From a virus, in the IMG/VR virus record IMGVR_UViG_3300005613_000021, positions 32,537-96,536 of that record: a stretch of 64,000 bases of DNA, one strand, 5' to 3'. The notes under the pieces were generated by a model, which worked only from the letters and a program-made list of their open reading frames with translations, made no database searches and was not told the DNA's origin. Shown here in pieces: positions 18,294 to 29,455 of this stretch. The translations under genes and the position numbers were made by a program. Numbering within the stretch: the stretch's first letter is position 1; each line of letters begins with the position of its first letter.

Positions 18294-19796
18294 ATGATAT
18301 CTGGTATAGGAGGCATATCTTTTGTGCCTCATGCAATGATAGATATTTCTCCTCAGTATTTTTATTATGGCGATGATGTTATAGGAGGATTTTTAAACTT
18401 AGAAATACAGGGTACACATCATGCTGAAGATAGTGATTCATATACTTCTTTTATAGAATCTGTTGTTGGTCTTATCGATAGTTGTGCCACTATTAATATG
18501 TCAAATGAATGTACTCCTGAAAGCACTATAGATAAATTAGATAATTCTGTTGGAGTTGTGAGAGATGCTAGAGTTAGTCCTGTTGGGGGATTAGATATAA
18601 ATTACAACATAATTGTAGAATGTTCAAAGGATAGTGACAAAAACAAATTAATAGTGAATAATAGTGATATCGATTTTGAAACCATACTTGGAAATGATAT
18701 GATAGTTAGAGCATATTCTGAATCAATAGTGGTCAATTATGCTGATACTAGCACTTTCTCTATTAATGATAAAAAACTAGTCAAAAATGCTGGCAAGTTT
18801 ACTATACAAATAGAAGTGTCTGCTTATGATAATGATCAGTGCGATACTAATGATTTAAATTTTGAATTACTTATGCAATTTTTAGAAAATAGAGTAGATA
18901 CTATTGTTACTAGTCCTAGTGAGGTTAATATTAATATACCTTCTACTTTTGTTACTTGTGCTACGAATATAAAAAAAACAACAAAGAAAACTAGCGCTAG
19001 TATCGATTTTGACTTACATATACTTCCTCAAAACGATACCAAGGCTATTGTAGAATTTAGTGAAACTTTTGAATCTGATCAGCTAAAAGGAGGTAAAAGT
19101 ATTACAAAAATAAAAGGATCTATATTAGGAGTTGATAGTAGCCAGACTGTTTTATATCCAAACTATGATGGTTATGATAATGCTTCAGCCGCTTATAATG
19201 ATATTAGGGAATATTTTGTTAGTGGTATTACAGATCTTTTTGTATCTAATTGTTCCAATGGTAGTGGAACAGGTATGCCCAATATAGGAGATACATGCTA
19301 TCAATTGACCAGTACTAGGTTGTCTGAATTTCCATCAGCCAATAAAATAGATTTTGAAATGACCTATAAAGATACAGAGACTTGTGATTTATTGGGTTAT
19401 AAAATATCTAGTCAATATGAAGAAAGACCTTCCGTAAGTGGTAGGGCAGAACATTTTGCTCCTGGTAGACAGGCTAGTTATAAACCTTTAGTATATGCTA
19501 GTCAAGCTACATCAGCCCCTAAATATAAATTAACAATAAAAGGAGAATTGCCTAGCAGTTGTTTACAACAATCTGTTGGTAAAAGCAATACAGTGCTTAA
19601 AAATAATAGTTTGTTTGCTAATAGTGTCAACATGGACAGTCTTATTACAGAATTAAAGTCAGCTGTTAGCGGAGAGCTTTCTGATCAAAAAGATATTTGG
19701 TCATTAACTGGTGGAAATATAATGCAAATTAATAAAGTAGAAACAGAAGGTAGATACACATATAGTATTACAGAGGAATACATAGAATGTCAATAG
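18294..19796 (+). CDS. Tail or baseplate structural protein, tandem paralogue B
   Basis: A 500-residue protein with AAAAGGA before the ATG. It is beta-rich with several scattered cysteines. It appears paralogous to the preceding gene: similar length, a similar opening, and a CDLLGYKISSQYE segment aligning with CDYSASGYKINYE of its neighbour. Its end overlaps the start of the next gene by ten bases, so the two are probably translated together. The role is inferred from context: a repeated ring or spoke of the tail tip or baseplate. Exact function unknown. Confidence 0.75.
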   Translation: MISGIGGISFVPHAMIDISPQYFYYGDDVIGGFLNLEIQGTHHAEDSDSYTSFIESVVGLIDSCATINMSNECTPESTIDKLDNSVGVVRDARVSPVGGLDINYNIIVECSKDSDKNKLIVNNSDIDFETILGNDMIVRAYSESIVVNYADTSTFSINDKKLVKNAGKFTIQIEVSAYDNDQCDTNDLNFELLMQFLENRVDTIVTSPSEVNINIPSTFVTCATNIKKTTKKTSASIDFDLHILPQNDTKAIVEFSETFESDQLKGGKSITKIKGSILGVDSSQTVLYPNYDGYDNASAAYNDIREYFVSGITDLFVSNCSNGSGTGMPNIGDTCYQLTSTRLSEFPSANKIDFEMTYKDTETCDLLGYKISSQYEERPSVSGRAEHFAPGRQASYKPLVYASQATSAPKYKLTIKGELPSSCLQQSVGKSNTVLKNNSLFANSVNMDSLITELKSAVSGELSDQKDIWSLTGGNIMQINKVETEGRYTYSITEEYIECQ

Positions 19797-22700
19797 ATAA
19801 AAGTAAAGAACTATACGACAAAATATTAAGTGAATTAGAGTTATTTTCTGATGAATTAAGTTTTGATGCTATGGCTACAAAACCAGCCATAATAAATCAG
19901 TATAATTTACTTTCTAATATTCCAGTAAACCTTAGTGTATCAAGTGGGAATCATGTTGTTTTAGGTCATAGAATTCCCATGAGCTATATTGATATAAATA
20001 GTGTTAGTGATTGTGATTCTGATTGTAATATACTTAGTTTTTCTGGTATTAACGCTAGTGGAGATATAACATACGCAACAGATAATATTATATCAATTAA
20101 AATAGAAAAGGATATTAGTTCATTCGCTGCCGGATCTACTATCAGTGGTAGTGATGAAATTAGTTTTACTAGCACAGGAGTAACTCCCGGTTCTTGTTCG
20201 GGATTTTCTGATTACAGCATATCTGATCAAATATCGGTGGATAATGCTTTAATTTCTTTCGTAACAGGAATAGGTTCAGAAATACCTTTTAGTGGAGGTA
20301 GCGGTAATGTTGAATCATCTTATTTTGAAAGATTGGGTTCTGGAACATTTATTATAGCCCCACCATTATCATCACAAGATGATTATTTTTATATCTATAC
20401 AACTGGAACTTCATCATATCGTGGTGTTGCTCATCCTTCAGAAACTGGAATAAAACAAGTAGTAGGAGGATCGTCAGAATGGAGTGCATTATCAAATAAT
20501 TTTATTTTATGTCTTTATAATTCTGATCCTTCTTCTATTTTTAAATATAATGTAGAACAAGATAATTGGACTGCTATAAATCCTTTTAATACTGGCATTA
20601 ATACTGAACTTACTAATATTATAAAACTAGAGAATGATGCAGGCTATTATTTAGTATTAGGCACTGGTACTGGTGAATATGTTTTATATAATAGTATCTT
20701 TGATTTTGCAACAGGCATACTAGATTCGACCGATGAAGGATACAAAATACTACCTGCAAACATAGCTTTGATTCCTAGTTATGTAACTACTGGATGTCAA
20801 TGGCAGGTTGATAGTTCTCAAGACATGAGACTAGGTGACAGTGAATATCATATATTTCTTACTGACTATGATTATAGTGGTAACTTAACCTATCCATTAA
20901 AACTAAAAAATATTAATTTTTCTCCGATAATAGAAAATGGTGATTTTGTATTGTCTGGAAATATTGTCAGCGGAACTACTTATCTTAGTAATTATTTAAA
21001 TTATCGTACAGATATTATTAATGTAGCAGATAAACTTGTAATATCTCTTTCTAGCACAGGTACTAATAATAGTCAACTTGTTATATGGGACAATAGCACA
21101 CTAACAACAGACAGCATCTATTCTTCTGAGAAAAAAAATAGATTGGTCAGATTAGTGAATGACCAAATACTATGGTGCTCATCTAGTAATAGTGGTATTT
21201 CGACAGTAATAGATCCGTATGAGATAAAAGAGTACCCGTTTCCTGTTCCACTAACAGGCAATATTAGTGTTGCTACTAGCTGTCCATTAGAATTTAGAAC
21301 ATTGATGCTGGATGCTGCTGGCACAAACGCATATATTGTTAATGATTTAGACAGAACTTACGAAACCCTATCTTTTACAGGCTCTTTGTCTATGGGTAGG
21401 TATCATGATATTATTGTGCTAGATCAGCTACCAAACAGCTCTGATCATTCTCATAACTTTTATTTGATGCCTGATGAAACTTATTCTAATGATTTTCCTA
21501 AAGCAAACCTTATTACCATATCTACAACAACCACCTCTTTTACCGGCATCACTATTGATGGTGATTTTACTATAGATGAAACAACTACTACTGGCTTAAT
21601 TGAGATAGGTAGATTTTTTGTTCCATCAGGAGCGGATGATGAATTTGTTGGGACTTATACTTTTGGTATGGACGATGCTTTGGGCAATAGTTCTATTTTT
21701 GATTTAACCTTTAACAATGGTAGTGGTATTATTTATGTAAAATCTGGAATATATTTAGATTATGAAGATCAAAATTTTTATTATGGATATATAACTGGAG
21801 TAGACCTTTATGTTGATAGGGGTAATTCTAATAATAATTTTACCCTAAGATTACTACCAGTTAATGAAGCCCCTACAGGAATAGTATTTGATCCCCCAAA
21901 TAGTGGTGGTTACAATATTAATATTCCTGTTGATGAAGATAAACTTGTTGCAACTTTTGATGTAAAAGATCCAGATACTGTATTTACCGGTATTTTTGAC
22001 AGATTAAAACAATTTAATAATGTTATAGGTGTTTCAGGTGTGGACGCTGATATCTTTAATGTTAATTTTAATGATATTTTACAAGAAGGTAGTATATTTG
22101 TAAAGAATGGGACAGCTTTTGATATTGATAGCAAAGACTTGTATGAATTAACTTTATACGCTGGTCAGAGTGGGTCTGGCTTTAGCACATCTGGAAATTG
22201 GACTCTATACCTAACAGACAATCCGCCAATATCTATAGATATAACACCATCTCAAACTGGTCTTCCAGAAAATTTTATTCCTCCACAGACAGGTTTTAAG
22301 CTATCTGATTTTATTGTTCAAGATAATGATACTAACAGAAATAATTTTGTAAGTCTTATTGGTAATGACGCCAGCTATTTTAGTATCGATTACGATTTTG
22401 CTAGTGGCACAGGCTCTTTAGTATTAGAGCCAGACGTTGTACTAGATTATGAGACAAAACCTACAGTTACTGCAACTTTAGTGGCAGGAAATCTACCTGG
22501 TATATATTCTGCAACTAGAACATTTACAATTAATGTACAAGATGTGGAATTTGAAATATCAGGAATTACAGCAACACCAGATATATTTTATCTTTATGAA
22601 GACGTAGACACTTCTACTGGTAGTATTAAACTTTGTGACTTAAAATGGACAGATCCTGATTTAGATCTTAATCCTGGTGCCGATATGGTTGTTTTTGATT

Positions 22701-25609
22701 TGAGATATACTGGAACTAATTTTGGTAGTGCTTTGGATAAATTTACAGTGGTGGATAATAGTACTAAATATCCAAAAATATACTTAAAACAAGGAGCCGT
22801 ATTGGATTATGAAGTAGCAACTAGATATGACATATTCGTTTACGCCAGGCCAGATTTTAATCAGGATTCATATGGAACTCAAATCACTTTAGTCGTAAGA
22901 GATATTAACGACCCACCCAATGTAACATTTGATCCAACGGGGATACTTTTAGCAGAAACGACACCCTCCAATGCTGGCTCCTTTAAAGTTTGTGATATTG
23001 TTGTAGCGGACGAGGAACTATCTTCTGTTAATTTTGCTTTGACTGGACAGGATAGTTCTTATTTTACAATGCAGATTAAAGAAGGAATACCAAATAGTTT
23101 GTCTGGCGAAAATGTTGGTAGTATATATTTTAATAGCGGCATCAATTTGAATATAGACAGTAAAAATAGCTATACTGCAACAGTTTTAGCTACCGATTCA
23201 AGTGGATTAGTTGGAACGGGTAATTTTACAATAGAGATAACCGACGATCCATTTTGTGAATACAGAATAAACCTAGTTTCTCTTGTTAACAATAATTGTG
23301 CAAATCAAGAGAACGGTAGGATAGTGCTTGATATTTTATACACGGGAGAAGATAACAATAGTTGCACAATCAATAGCCCTCTTTCTGTTTCATGGATTAA
23401 TTTACCATCTGGAGTAAGCTCTTCTTTTGGAGGTAGAAATCTTAATAATTTACCGACAGGAAATTACAGTGGCTTTATTTATGGTGGAGAAATACCTTTA
23501 GAGGAAATTTCATACACTATAAGTTCCACTTCTGATTTAGAATTCTTACAAGCAACTAAAATTTACAATAGTTGTGAGACAACAGGAATATTACAAGTTG
23601 TATGGCAAGGAGGAGTTCCTCCTTATTATGTGTCTTATGGTACTGCAAGAGCAGTAGTTTCTTCTGGTTTTAAAGCTAACTTAAACGTGATAAATAATAC
23701 GGTAAATATCAGTCCAACAGTGCTTGATTCATTAGGCTGTGAGGTTTCTTCTGAAGAAGATATATCTTTTGAGTTTCCTGGGGTTTCTTTTGTAGAATAT
23801 CAATCTCAAAGCCCTCCTATTATATATGATGACACTATAGAAAGTTTTAAATTAAATGTCTCTAATGGCGATGGTCCAAATCAAGTTGAAATATATCATA
23901 CTACAACAGGCGAAAGAGATAGTCTATTTGCTTCTTTTGATATGTTTGATACAACGATATTAGAAAGTATAGATAAGTCAAACAATATATATTATTACAA
24001 TTTCAAAAATACTTTATATCCAGGCTATTATATTTTTGATTTTATAAATTCAGATGGTTGTTCTGTGTCTTCTTCATTGTTATTAGCTCAGAACATAACA
24101 CCAATGTCTTTAAATGTAGACATACAACATGACGCCCCTTCAGATAATGGTTCTTTTACTATTTCTCAACCAATATTAGAAACATTATTTGTTCCATATA
24201 AAATGATACTAAATAATAGTAATGTACTATCTTATATTAATGGTATTACAGAAAAAACAGATATAAAATTTGAAATAAATGGAAAAATTTATAAAAGAAA
24301 ATCCCTTAATGGAGTAGTCAACTGTGATGATTATTCGATATTGAATATCAAGTTTTTAGGCATAAAAGACACAGATTGGTATTATACTATTAGTTTTTTT
24401 CAAGGGTTTGATCTTACAGATGCTGAATTAAATATTCTGAGCTCTGATATTTATTTAGTGCTGCCTAATGAAGAAAAGATTAAAATTGTAACAGAATTAA
24501 ACAACAATATCAATACTATTAAATTATTGAAAGGTTCTATTATTACTGGAACTTCCAGAATAGCACAATATTCTTATAATAGAGAATTAGGGTTATATTA
24601 TTTTGAACAAAACTACATACCTTTGGAAGCTAAGTCTTTTGTTTTTGACACATTAACCTTAACTAATAAATATATACCAGGAACTGTTACTAGAATAAGC
24701 TTTTTGGAACATCCTGATATCTCAGATAATTTAAGATCAGATCTTCTTGAATCAATATCTTTTTCTGGTACTGATACCCAATCAAGGATTTTAAATAATA
24801 GAAAATTTTTACTGGCTTTAAATAATTTTGGAAAATCTACAATTATGTATAGTAAAACAGAGAATTATTATACTCATGACGGGTCTATCGTTAATAGTAT
24901 TACTGGAGGTTATGGGGAATATAATATCAATTATTATTATTACAATAAGGAAACAAAGTGCTTGAATTTATTAAAATATAATAATGAAACATTAACAGAA
25001 GCAGAGGCACAACCTATACCTCATGGATCATATGTAGTTAAAATTAGAGACATATATGGAAATAAAATAAAATCTGTAAACAATATTGCATATGATACTG
25101 TTTACACAAATTATCTAGATTATATCTTAAATACCTTAGACACTACTACAGAAAACATGAACTTTGAATATGGAGATATTTTGGTTAATATAGTTGATAC
25201 AACCAGACAAGACATACCCGATGATGGAGGACTACCAGGCTCTGAACCAGAGACACCAACCCCGGTGCCTCCTGCTACTCCTTCAAATAGGGTTACCGAA
25301 ACAACATATCGGGTATCGCCCAACACCGATTATAAAAATTCTGTTACTATACAAACTTCTCCAATTAAAGTGTCATTTATAGTTACCGGTCCATATGGGT
25401 ATAGTAAAAAATTCCACGACACATCAATACTAACACAATTGCCTCCTGGTGTATATTACATAGAAGGAGACAAAACAGATCTAAGGAATAAGTATCTATA
25501 TCAAGACAAAAAGAGTTTTGCTATAAATAAAAATACAAATATTTTTGTACAACTAAGATTTAATTCATATCGGGATACAATACAGATAGAAGATACTTGT
25601 GAATTATAA
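19787..25609 (+). CDS. Giant tail adhesin with cadherin-like and SprB-like repeats
   Basis: A 1940-residue protein with a GAGGA site inside the previous gene. Residues about 1-580 are beta-rich and may form a propeller or a tail-attachment part. About 585-1155 contain four or five cadherin-like domains, seen from repeated LDYE or DIDSKD followed by Y-x-L/V strands, and from linkers such as RDINDPP and PVNEAP, the Ca2+-binding type. About 1155-1440 resembles SprB repeats of gliding bacteria (NNCANQENG, GGVPPYYVSYG, DSLGCEVSS). A Pro/Thr hinge lies near 1820-1835, and the last 90 residues look like a PEGA-type beta sandwich. A Ca2+-stiffened receptor-binding protein is inferred. Confidence 0.8.
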   Translation: MSIDKSKELYDKILSELELFSDELSFDAMATKPAIINQYNLLSNIPVNLSVSSGNHVVLGHRIPMSYIDINSVSDCDSDCNILSFSGINASGDITYATDNIISIKIEKDISSFAAGSTISGSDEISFTSTGVTPGSCSGFSDYSISDQISVDNALISFVTGIGSEIPFSGGSGNVESSYFERLGSGTFIIAPPLSSQDDYFYIYTTGTSSYRGVAHPSETGIKQVVGGSSEWSALSNNFILCLYNSDPSSIFKYNVEQDNWTAINPFNTGINTELTNIIKLENDAGYYLVLGTGTGEYVLYNSIFDFATGILDSTDEGYKILPANIALIPSYVTTGCQWQVDSSQDMRLGDSEYHIFLTDYDYSGNLTYPLKLKNINFSPIIENGDFVLSGNIVSGTTYLSNYLNYRTDIINVADKLVISLSSTGTNNSQLVIWDNSTLTTDSIYSSEKKNRLVRLVNDQILWCSSSNSGISTVIDPYEIKEYPFPVPLTGNISVATSCPLEFRTLMLDAAGTNAYIVNDLDRTYETLSFTGSLSMGRYHDIIVLDQLPNSSDHSHNFYLMPDETYSNDFPKANLITISTTTTSFTGITIDGDFTIDETTTTGLIEIGRFFVPSGADDEFVGTYTFGMDDALGNSSIFDLTFNNGSGIIYVKSGIYLDYEDQNFYYGYITGVDLYVDRGNSNNNFTLRLLPVNEAPTGIVFDPPNSGGYNINIPVDEDKLVATFDVKDPDTVFTGIFDRLKQFNNVIGVSGVDADIFNVNFNDILQEGSIFVKNGTAFDIDSKDLYELTLYAGQSGSGFSTSGNWTLYLTDNPPISIDITPSQTGLPENFIPPQTGFKLSDFIVQDNDTNRNNFVSLIGNDASYFSIDYDFASGTGSLVLEPDVVLDYETKPTVTATLVAGNLPGIYSATRTFTINVQDVEFEISGITATPDIFYLYEDVDTSTGSIKLCDLKWTDPDLDLNPGADMVVFDLRYTGTNFGSALDKFTVVDNSTKYPKIYLKQGAVLDYEVATRYDIFVYARPDFNQDSYGTQITLVVRDINDPPNVTFDPTGILLAETTPSNAGSFKVCDIVVADEELSSVNFALTGQDSSYFTMQIKEGIPNSLSGENVGSIYFNSGINLNIDSKNSYTATVLATDSSGLVGTGNFTIEITDDPFCEYRINLVSLVNNNCANQENGRIVLDILYTGEDNNSCTINSPLSVSWINLPSGVSSSFGGRNLNNLPTGNYSGFIYGGEIPLEEISYTISSTSDLEFLQATKIYNSCETTGILQVVWQGGVPPYYVSYGTARAVVSSGFKANLNVINNTVNISPTVLDSLGCEVSSEEDISFEFPGVSFVEYQSQSPPIIYDDTIESFKLNVSNGDGPNQVEIYHTTTGERDSLFASFDMFDTTILESIDKSNNIYYYNFKNTLYPGYYIFDFINSDGCSVSSSLLLAQNITPMSLNVDIQHDAPSDNGSFTISQPILETLFVPYKMILNNSNVLSYINGITEKTDIKFEINGKIYKRKSLNGVVNCDDYSILNIKFLGIKDTDWYYTISFFQGFDLTDAELNILSSDIYLVLPNEEKIKIVTELNNNINTIKLLKGSIITGTSRIAQYSYNRELGLYYFEQNYIPLEAKSFVFDTLTLTNKYIPGTVTRISFLEHPDISDNLRSDLLESISFSGTDTQSRILNNRKFLLALNNFGKSTIMYSKTENYYTHDGSIVNSITGGYGEYNINYYYYNKETKCLNLLKYNNETLTEAEAQPIPHGSYVVKIRDIYGNKIKSVNNIAYDTVYTNYLDYILNTLDTTTENMNFEYGDILVNIVDTTRQDIPDDGGLPGSEPETPTPVPPATPSNRVTETTYRVSPNTDYKNSVTIQTSPIKVSFIVTGPYGYSKKFHDTSILTQLPPGVYYIEGDKTDLRNKYLYQDKKSFAINKNTNIFVQLRFNSYRDTIQIEDTCEL

Positions 25610-25636
25610 GAACAAACCCAACAACAGGATAAAGTT

Positions 25637-28600
25637 ATGACTTGTCAAGATATTAATCCAACATGCACCTTTAAATATTTAGAAGCAGTTAGTGTATGGG
25701 GTCAGGTTCCTCCACCAGAACAGTTAAAAAATGTATTAGGAGACGCAACTGGTGAAGATGATCCTATGAAAAAGATTCTAGGATTTACTTGCACATTGGG
25801 AATGGGTACTTCATCAAGCACCCTTACTATTGATCTTTCTGGTTTTCATGCAGATGCTGAGGACACTGTTGGCAGAGTAGCTATATTTAAATGTGATGAG
25901 TTTGGTTTCGGGGGAGTAATTAAAAGCGTAGTTCATTCAGAAAATAGTAATGGGCAAAAAACCAAAATAGAGATGACAGATTGTAAAGAATTACTGGTTC
26001 GTTATGATCTTTTTCTTAATGAGTGGCACGATACAACTAATAGTGTTAGTAAATCAGGTGGTTTCGTTAATATTAATTACAGGGGTTGGAATTGCACAAA
26101 TGTTCACAGGGCCATAGAAGGAGATAGCTGGGGGGATTATATTGCTAGTAACTACGGAGGAAAACAGGTTGGAATAAATAATTACGGTACGGCTCTTCCT
26201 GATGCTGGCCAGGACTGCGCGAAGTTTGGTACTAGTACAGATGGAAAGGTATCTCAAGGAAATACTACATATTACAAAATATGTCAAGCATTAACAACCT
26301 TATCAATTCGTTGGTTTAATACCAAATCTTATCCTTTAAAAATTTGGATTGATGCAGTAAGAAATATAGCAAGTGAAATACCGTATGTAGCAACATCTGC
26401 AAAGTCTATGACACTTTTAGATCTTATCAACAATGTTTGCGAAGAGGCTGGTTACGATTGGACTTTTCACACTCCAGATGGTAATAGTATTTATATGAGA
26501 TTTATAGATAAGAAACAAGAAGTTGCATTTGGAGAAGTAAAAAATAGAATATTGAATGCCAAAAATAGCGGAACAAATAAGCTGTTAAACTATTCGATAG
26601 GTGCTGAGTTTAAAAACGAAAAGACCAGAAGAGTAGTATTAGGTTCTAAAGTTAATTATATTAAAGAATTATATTTCCCAAGCAATAATCAAAGTGGAGG
26701 TATTGAAAATAATGGTCGGGCACACAAAGTTGCAGCAGTTTTAGGTTTTACAAATGACGGTAAAGCAATTTATGCAACAGATTCTGCCGGTCAACCAACT
26801 ACTTACGCTTGGGACCTAAATATTAATACTAGTACACTTAATGTAGCATTATCAACAGTGGGTTTTCCTGGATTTGGAACATCTACTATATTAGGCGAAA
26901 TAGAAATGATGGCCACTTCAAATTTAGCAACATGGAAACTATTTGGAATTTTAAATCCAGCCAGCATTTCTGCTAAATGTATGAATCATCTTGGAATTGA
27001 TAGAGCAACTGCTTTTAGTAAGGTTTCTACGGCTGCTGCCGATACTCATAGTCAAGCACAGGCTGCTGTAGAGGCTGTAAAATTTTCTACAAGAAAAAAT
27101 GTTGGAGAATTAGTATACGAAGAAGTATGTTATTCTTGGATTAAAAATTTTTATGATCGATATTACGGTAAATACTATCTTTGCATATTGCCCAAAAAAA
27201 TGTGTTACAATGATCCAACAGGATATATGCAGGCAAATGACATATTTCTTGGGCCAGGATCTGCAGCTTTTATGATGGACGAACCTACTGATAGCGGATG
27301 GGGAGATTTTACTAACAATACTATTGGTCTTAACGACTGGACTAGATTCAAAGACAATAGTGGCAAGACTAAATGTTTCTGTAGAATAGACGGCACAGAC
27401 AATTTGGTAAGAAACGTTTTCAATTCACAAAGAAGCTTTTTTACAGATCCTTCAAGAATACAGTCAGATTTTGCTGTACAAGGCAATTACATATATTCTG
27501 ACGCAGAAGTGGATGGGCGGGTATTTTTTGTAGATGATGGAACTGGCAATAGTTCTATGGGAATACTAGTAAAATTACCTAATATTATTCCCCAAGTATG
27601 GAATGATACTAGCAACAAGGGATTAAATAGTCATGGTTTAAGACTATTAGATCTCTTCAGTGGTAGTACAAGTTTTATAAATGGGGCTTCACAATATGGG
27701 GGAACTACTGATTTTAGTTATGCAAATGTTTTTAAGGCGGCAGACTTGGCTGCTAGAATAGATTCTGCTGCTATTCCACTCAAAAGTAAAATAGTAAATT
27801 ATGGACCATGGCTTTCTCATGATAGAAGTAGCGACTGGGATGACGGAGGAGTGGAACTAAGACATGTTGAAGACCTGAATCCTTGGACATATGGTGGATA
27901 TGCCAATATGAATACGGCTGGAAGTAAGTTGGCTACAGATGGTTTAAAAAATAGGGTGAGATATGAATCTGGTAGTATAACTATAGCTGAAACACCACAA
28001 CAAAATATGGAAGGAGGAGGAACCAGTAAAACAGATCCTGTTATAGCTAGTATAGTTTGTAAACTTGATGCTGGTGGAGCTACTACAACATATAATTATC
28101 AAACATATGTACAAAAATTTGGACAAAGTGCTGAAGCCTTTAATAATTATACTAAATTACAAATCAGTAACAGAAGATCAAATGCCAATATCTTAAAAGA
28201 TATGAATCTAGAAATTAGTAGGGCATTTTCAAGTGCAATGAGATCTTTTGGGAATATCAGAGAAAGGTTTTTTGAACAAATGTCTGTTCCTTTGAGCACA
28301 TCCTCTAGTAGTTTGAATAATGTTTTGATTTTGAGCTATCCTGATACTCTGACATATCCAGGAAGAATAGAGGCTGGTATTGATAAAAAATATACATCTG
28401 ATTATTTTCAAGATCAAAATAATTACAGCAAATATGCTATTGTTAGTTTAGATATGATTTTTAGTCCTTTTTCTACTACTATTGGTCCCGGCCCTGCTAT
28501 GCCAGGTTTTACTGCAGCTTTAGGTAGTAGTGACTATCCTGCAAACGCCACAAAGCCCAGAGTTCCACCAACTAGCTCAACACAAATAATACCAATTTAT

Positions 28601-29455
28601 AATCTATCATTAAATCCTTACAGCACAAGTGCTATGATGGGTAATTTTAACGGAGCTGGTAGTGGTCGCGGATTCTATACAGAATATATTGCTTTCGGCA
28701 GTGTTCCGGCCAATACTTTTGCAGCCAACGCTACGCAAGAAAGTTTTAGAGACAGTCAAACAAATCTTCGTGGTGCTGCACTTAGAGGCCCATTAGTTTT
28801 GCACTCTTGGGGATATGATACCAATGGGCAGCCCGTACCAGGTAGTCCCACTACTTTTAATAGCGGATGGCTAGGAAACCCCAGTAGCTGGCCTATTGGA
28901 CCAATTGATTTAAGATGGGACAGAAGGAGAGGCGTCTGGGTATCTCCTCCTTCCGCTTCTTTGGTAGTAGCAGAATTAACATCTGATCTGACTATATATA
29001 GTTCTGCAAGTGCTAGTATTATTAATGTTCCTAATTTATATAGCACAAGTATAAATGGGTCAATTACTGTTTATGACTTTATAGGACAAGGCATTAGTGC
29101 AGGGTGTAGGGTATTGGCATATCATTTTGGTCCTGGGGCAGATTATATGGTTGTTAATGCTGGCATGTGTTTAGTTAAGGCTGATGCTCATGGCTGCGAA
29201 CCTTCTACTAATGTTGGACAACCAATGATTCCGCAAGATAAGCATCTTTATGGCTTTGGTCCTAATGGTAGACCAGCTATGTACAGCATAGAAGAATTAT
29301 TTAGTCAGCCCAATCTTACAGGTGGAAGTTTAAAGGTTCTTGGCTACGAAGAACTCAATGATAATGGACACCCTTGCATGGTAGACATTAGTGTTATTGA
29401 TTGTAGCGGTAATTCATTAGGAGGGGGAGGAATAATAGAAAATGAGATTGATTAA
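25637..29455 (+). CDS. Baseplate-hub-like tail protein
   Basis: A 1272-residue protein, the last gene of the tail block. Residues about 20-125 (AIFKCDEFGFGGVIKSV and TDCKELLVRYDLFLNEW) resemble the first domains of phage hub proteins of the gp27/late-control-D type. Residues about 225-330 (IASEIPY, LLDLINNVCEEAGYDWTF) fit the second hub domain, which reads as a peptide-like reduced-fold module. The rest is long, Gly/Ser/Asn rich and without a visible lytic domain. Following the tape measure and fibre genes is the usual hub position. Its stop codon overlaps that of the convergent minus-strand gene on a TTAA palindrome, with no terminator in between. Confidence 0.7.
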   Translation: MTCQDINPTCTFKYLEAVSVWGQVPPPEQLKNVLGDATGEDDPMKKILGFTCTLGMGTSSSTLTIDLSGFHADAEDTVGRVAIFKCDEFGFGGVIKSVVHSENSNGQKTKIEMTDCKELLVRYDLFLNEWHDTTNSVSKSGGFVNINYRGWNCTNVHRAIEGDSWGDYIASNYGGKQVGINNYGTALPDAGQDCAKFGTSTDGKVSQGNTTYYKICQALTTLSIRWFNTKSYPLKIWIDAVRNIASEIPYVATSAKSMTLLDLINNVCEEAGYDWTFHTPDGNSIYMRFIDKKQEVAFGEVKNRILNAKNSGTNKLLNYSIGAEFKNEKTRRVVLGSKVNYIKELYFPSNNQSGGIENNGRAHKVAAVLGFTNDGKAIYATDSAGQPTTYAWDLNINTSTLNVALSTVGFPGFGTSTILGEIEMMATSNLATWKLFGILNPASISAKCMNHLGIDRATAFSKVSTAAADTHSQAQAAVEAVKFSTRKNVGELVYEEVCYSWIKNFYDRYYGKYYLCILPKKMCYNDPTGYMQANDIFLGPGSAAFMMDEPTDSGWGDFTNNTIGLNDWTRFKDNSGKTKCFCRIDGTDNLVRNVFNSQRSFFTDPSRIQSDFAVQGNYIYSDAEVDGRVFFVDDGTGNSSMGILVKLPNIIPQVWNDTSNKGLNSHGLRLLDLFSGSTSFINGASQYGGTTDFSYANVFKAADLAARIDSAAIPLKSKIVNYGPWLSHDRSSDWDDGGVELRHVEDLNPWTYGGYANMNTAGSKLATDGLKNRVRYESGSITIAETPQQNMEGGGTSKTDPVIASIVCKLDAGGATTTYNYQTYVQKFGQSAEAFNNYTKLQISNRRSNANILKDMNLEISRAFSSAMRSFGNIRERFFEQMSVPLSTSSSSLNNVLILSYPDTLTYPGRIEAGIDKKYTSDYFQDQNNYSKYAIVSLDMIFSPFSTTIGPGPAMPGFTAALGSSDYPANATKPRVPPTSSTQIIPIYNLSLNPYSTSAMMGNFNGAGSGRGFYTEYIAFGSVPANTFAANATQESFRDSQTNLRGAALRGPLVLHSWGYDTNGQPVPGSPTTFNSGWLGNPSSWPIGPIDLRWDRRRGVWVSPPSASLVVAELTSDLTIYSSASASIINVPNLYSTSINGSITVYDFIGQGISAGCRVLAYHFGPGADYMVVNAGMCLVKADAHGCEPSTNVGQPMIPQDKHLYGFGPNGRPAMYSIEELFSQPNLTGGSLKVLGYEELNDNGHPCMVDISVIDCSGNSLGGGGIIENEID

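Noticed and set aside
25637-29455. A lytic domain in the hub-like protein.
   Set aside because: No lysozyme, amidase or peptidase motif is visible in the 1272 residues.
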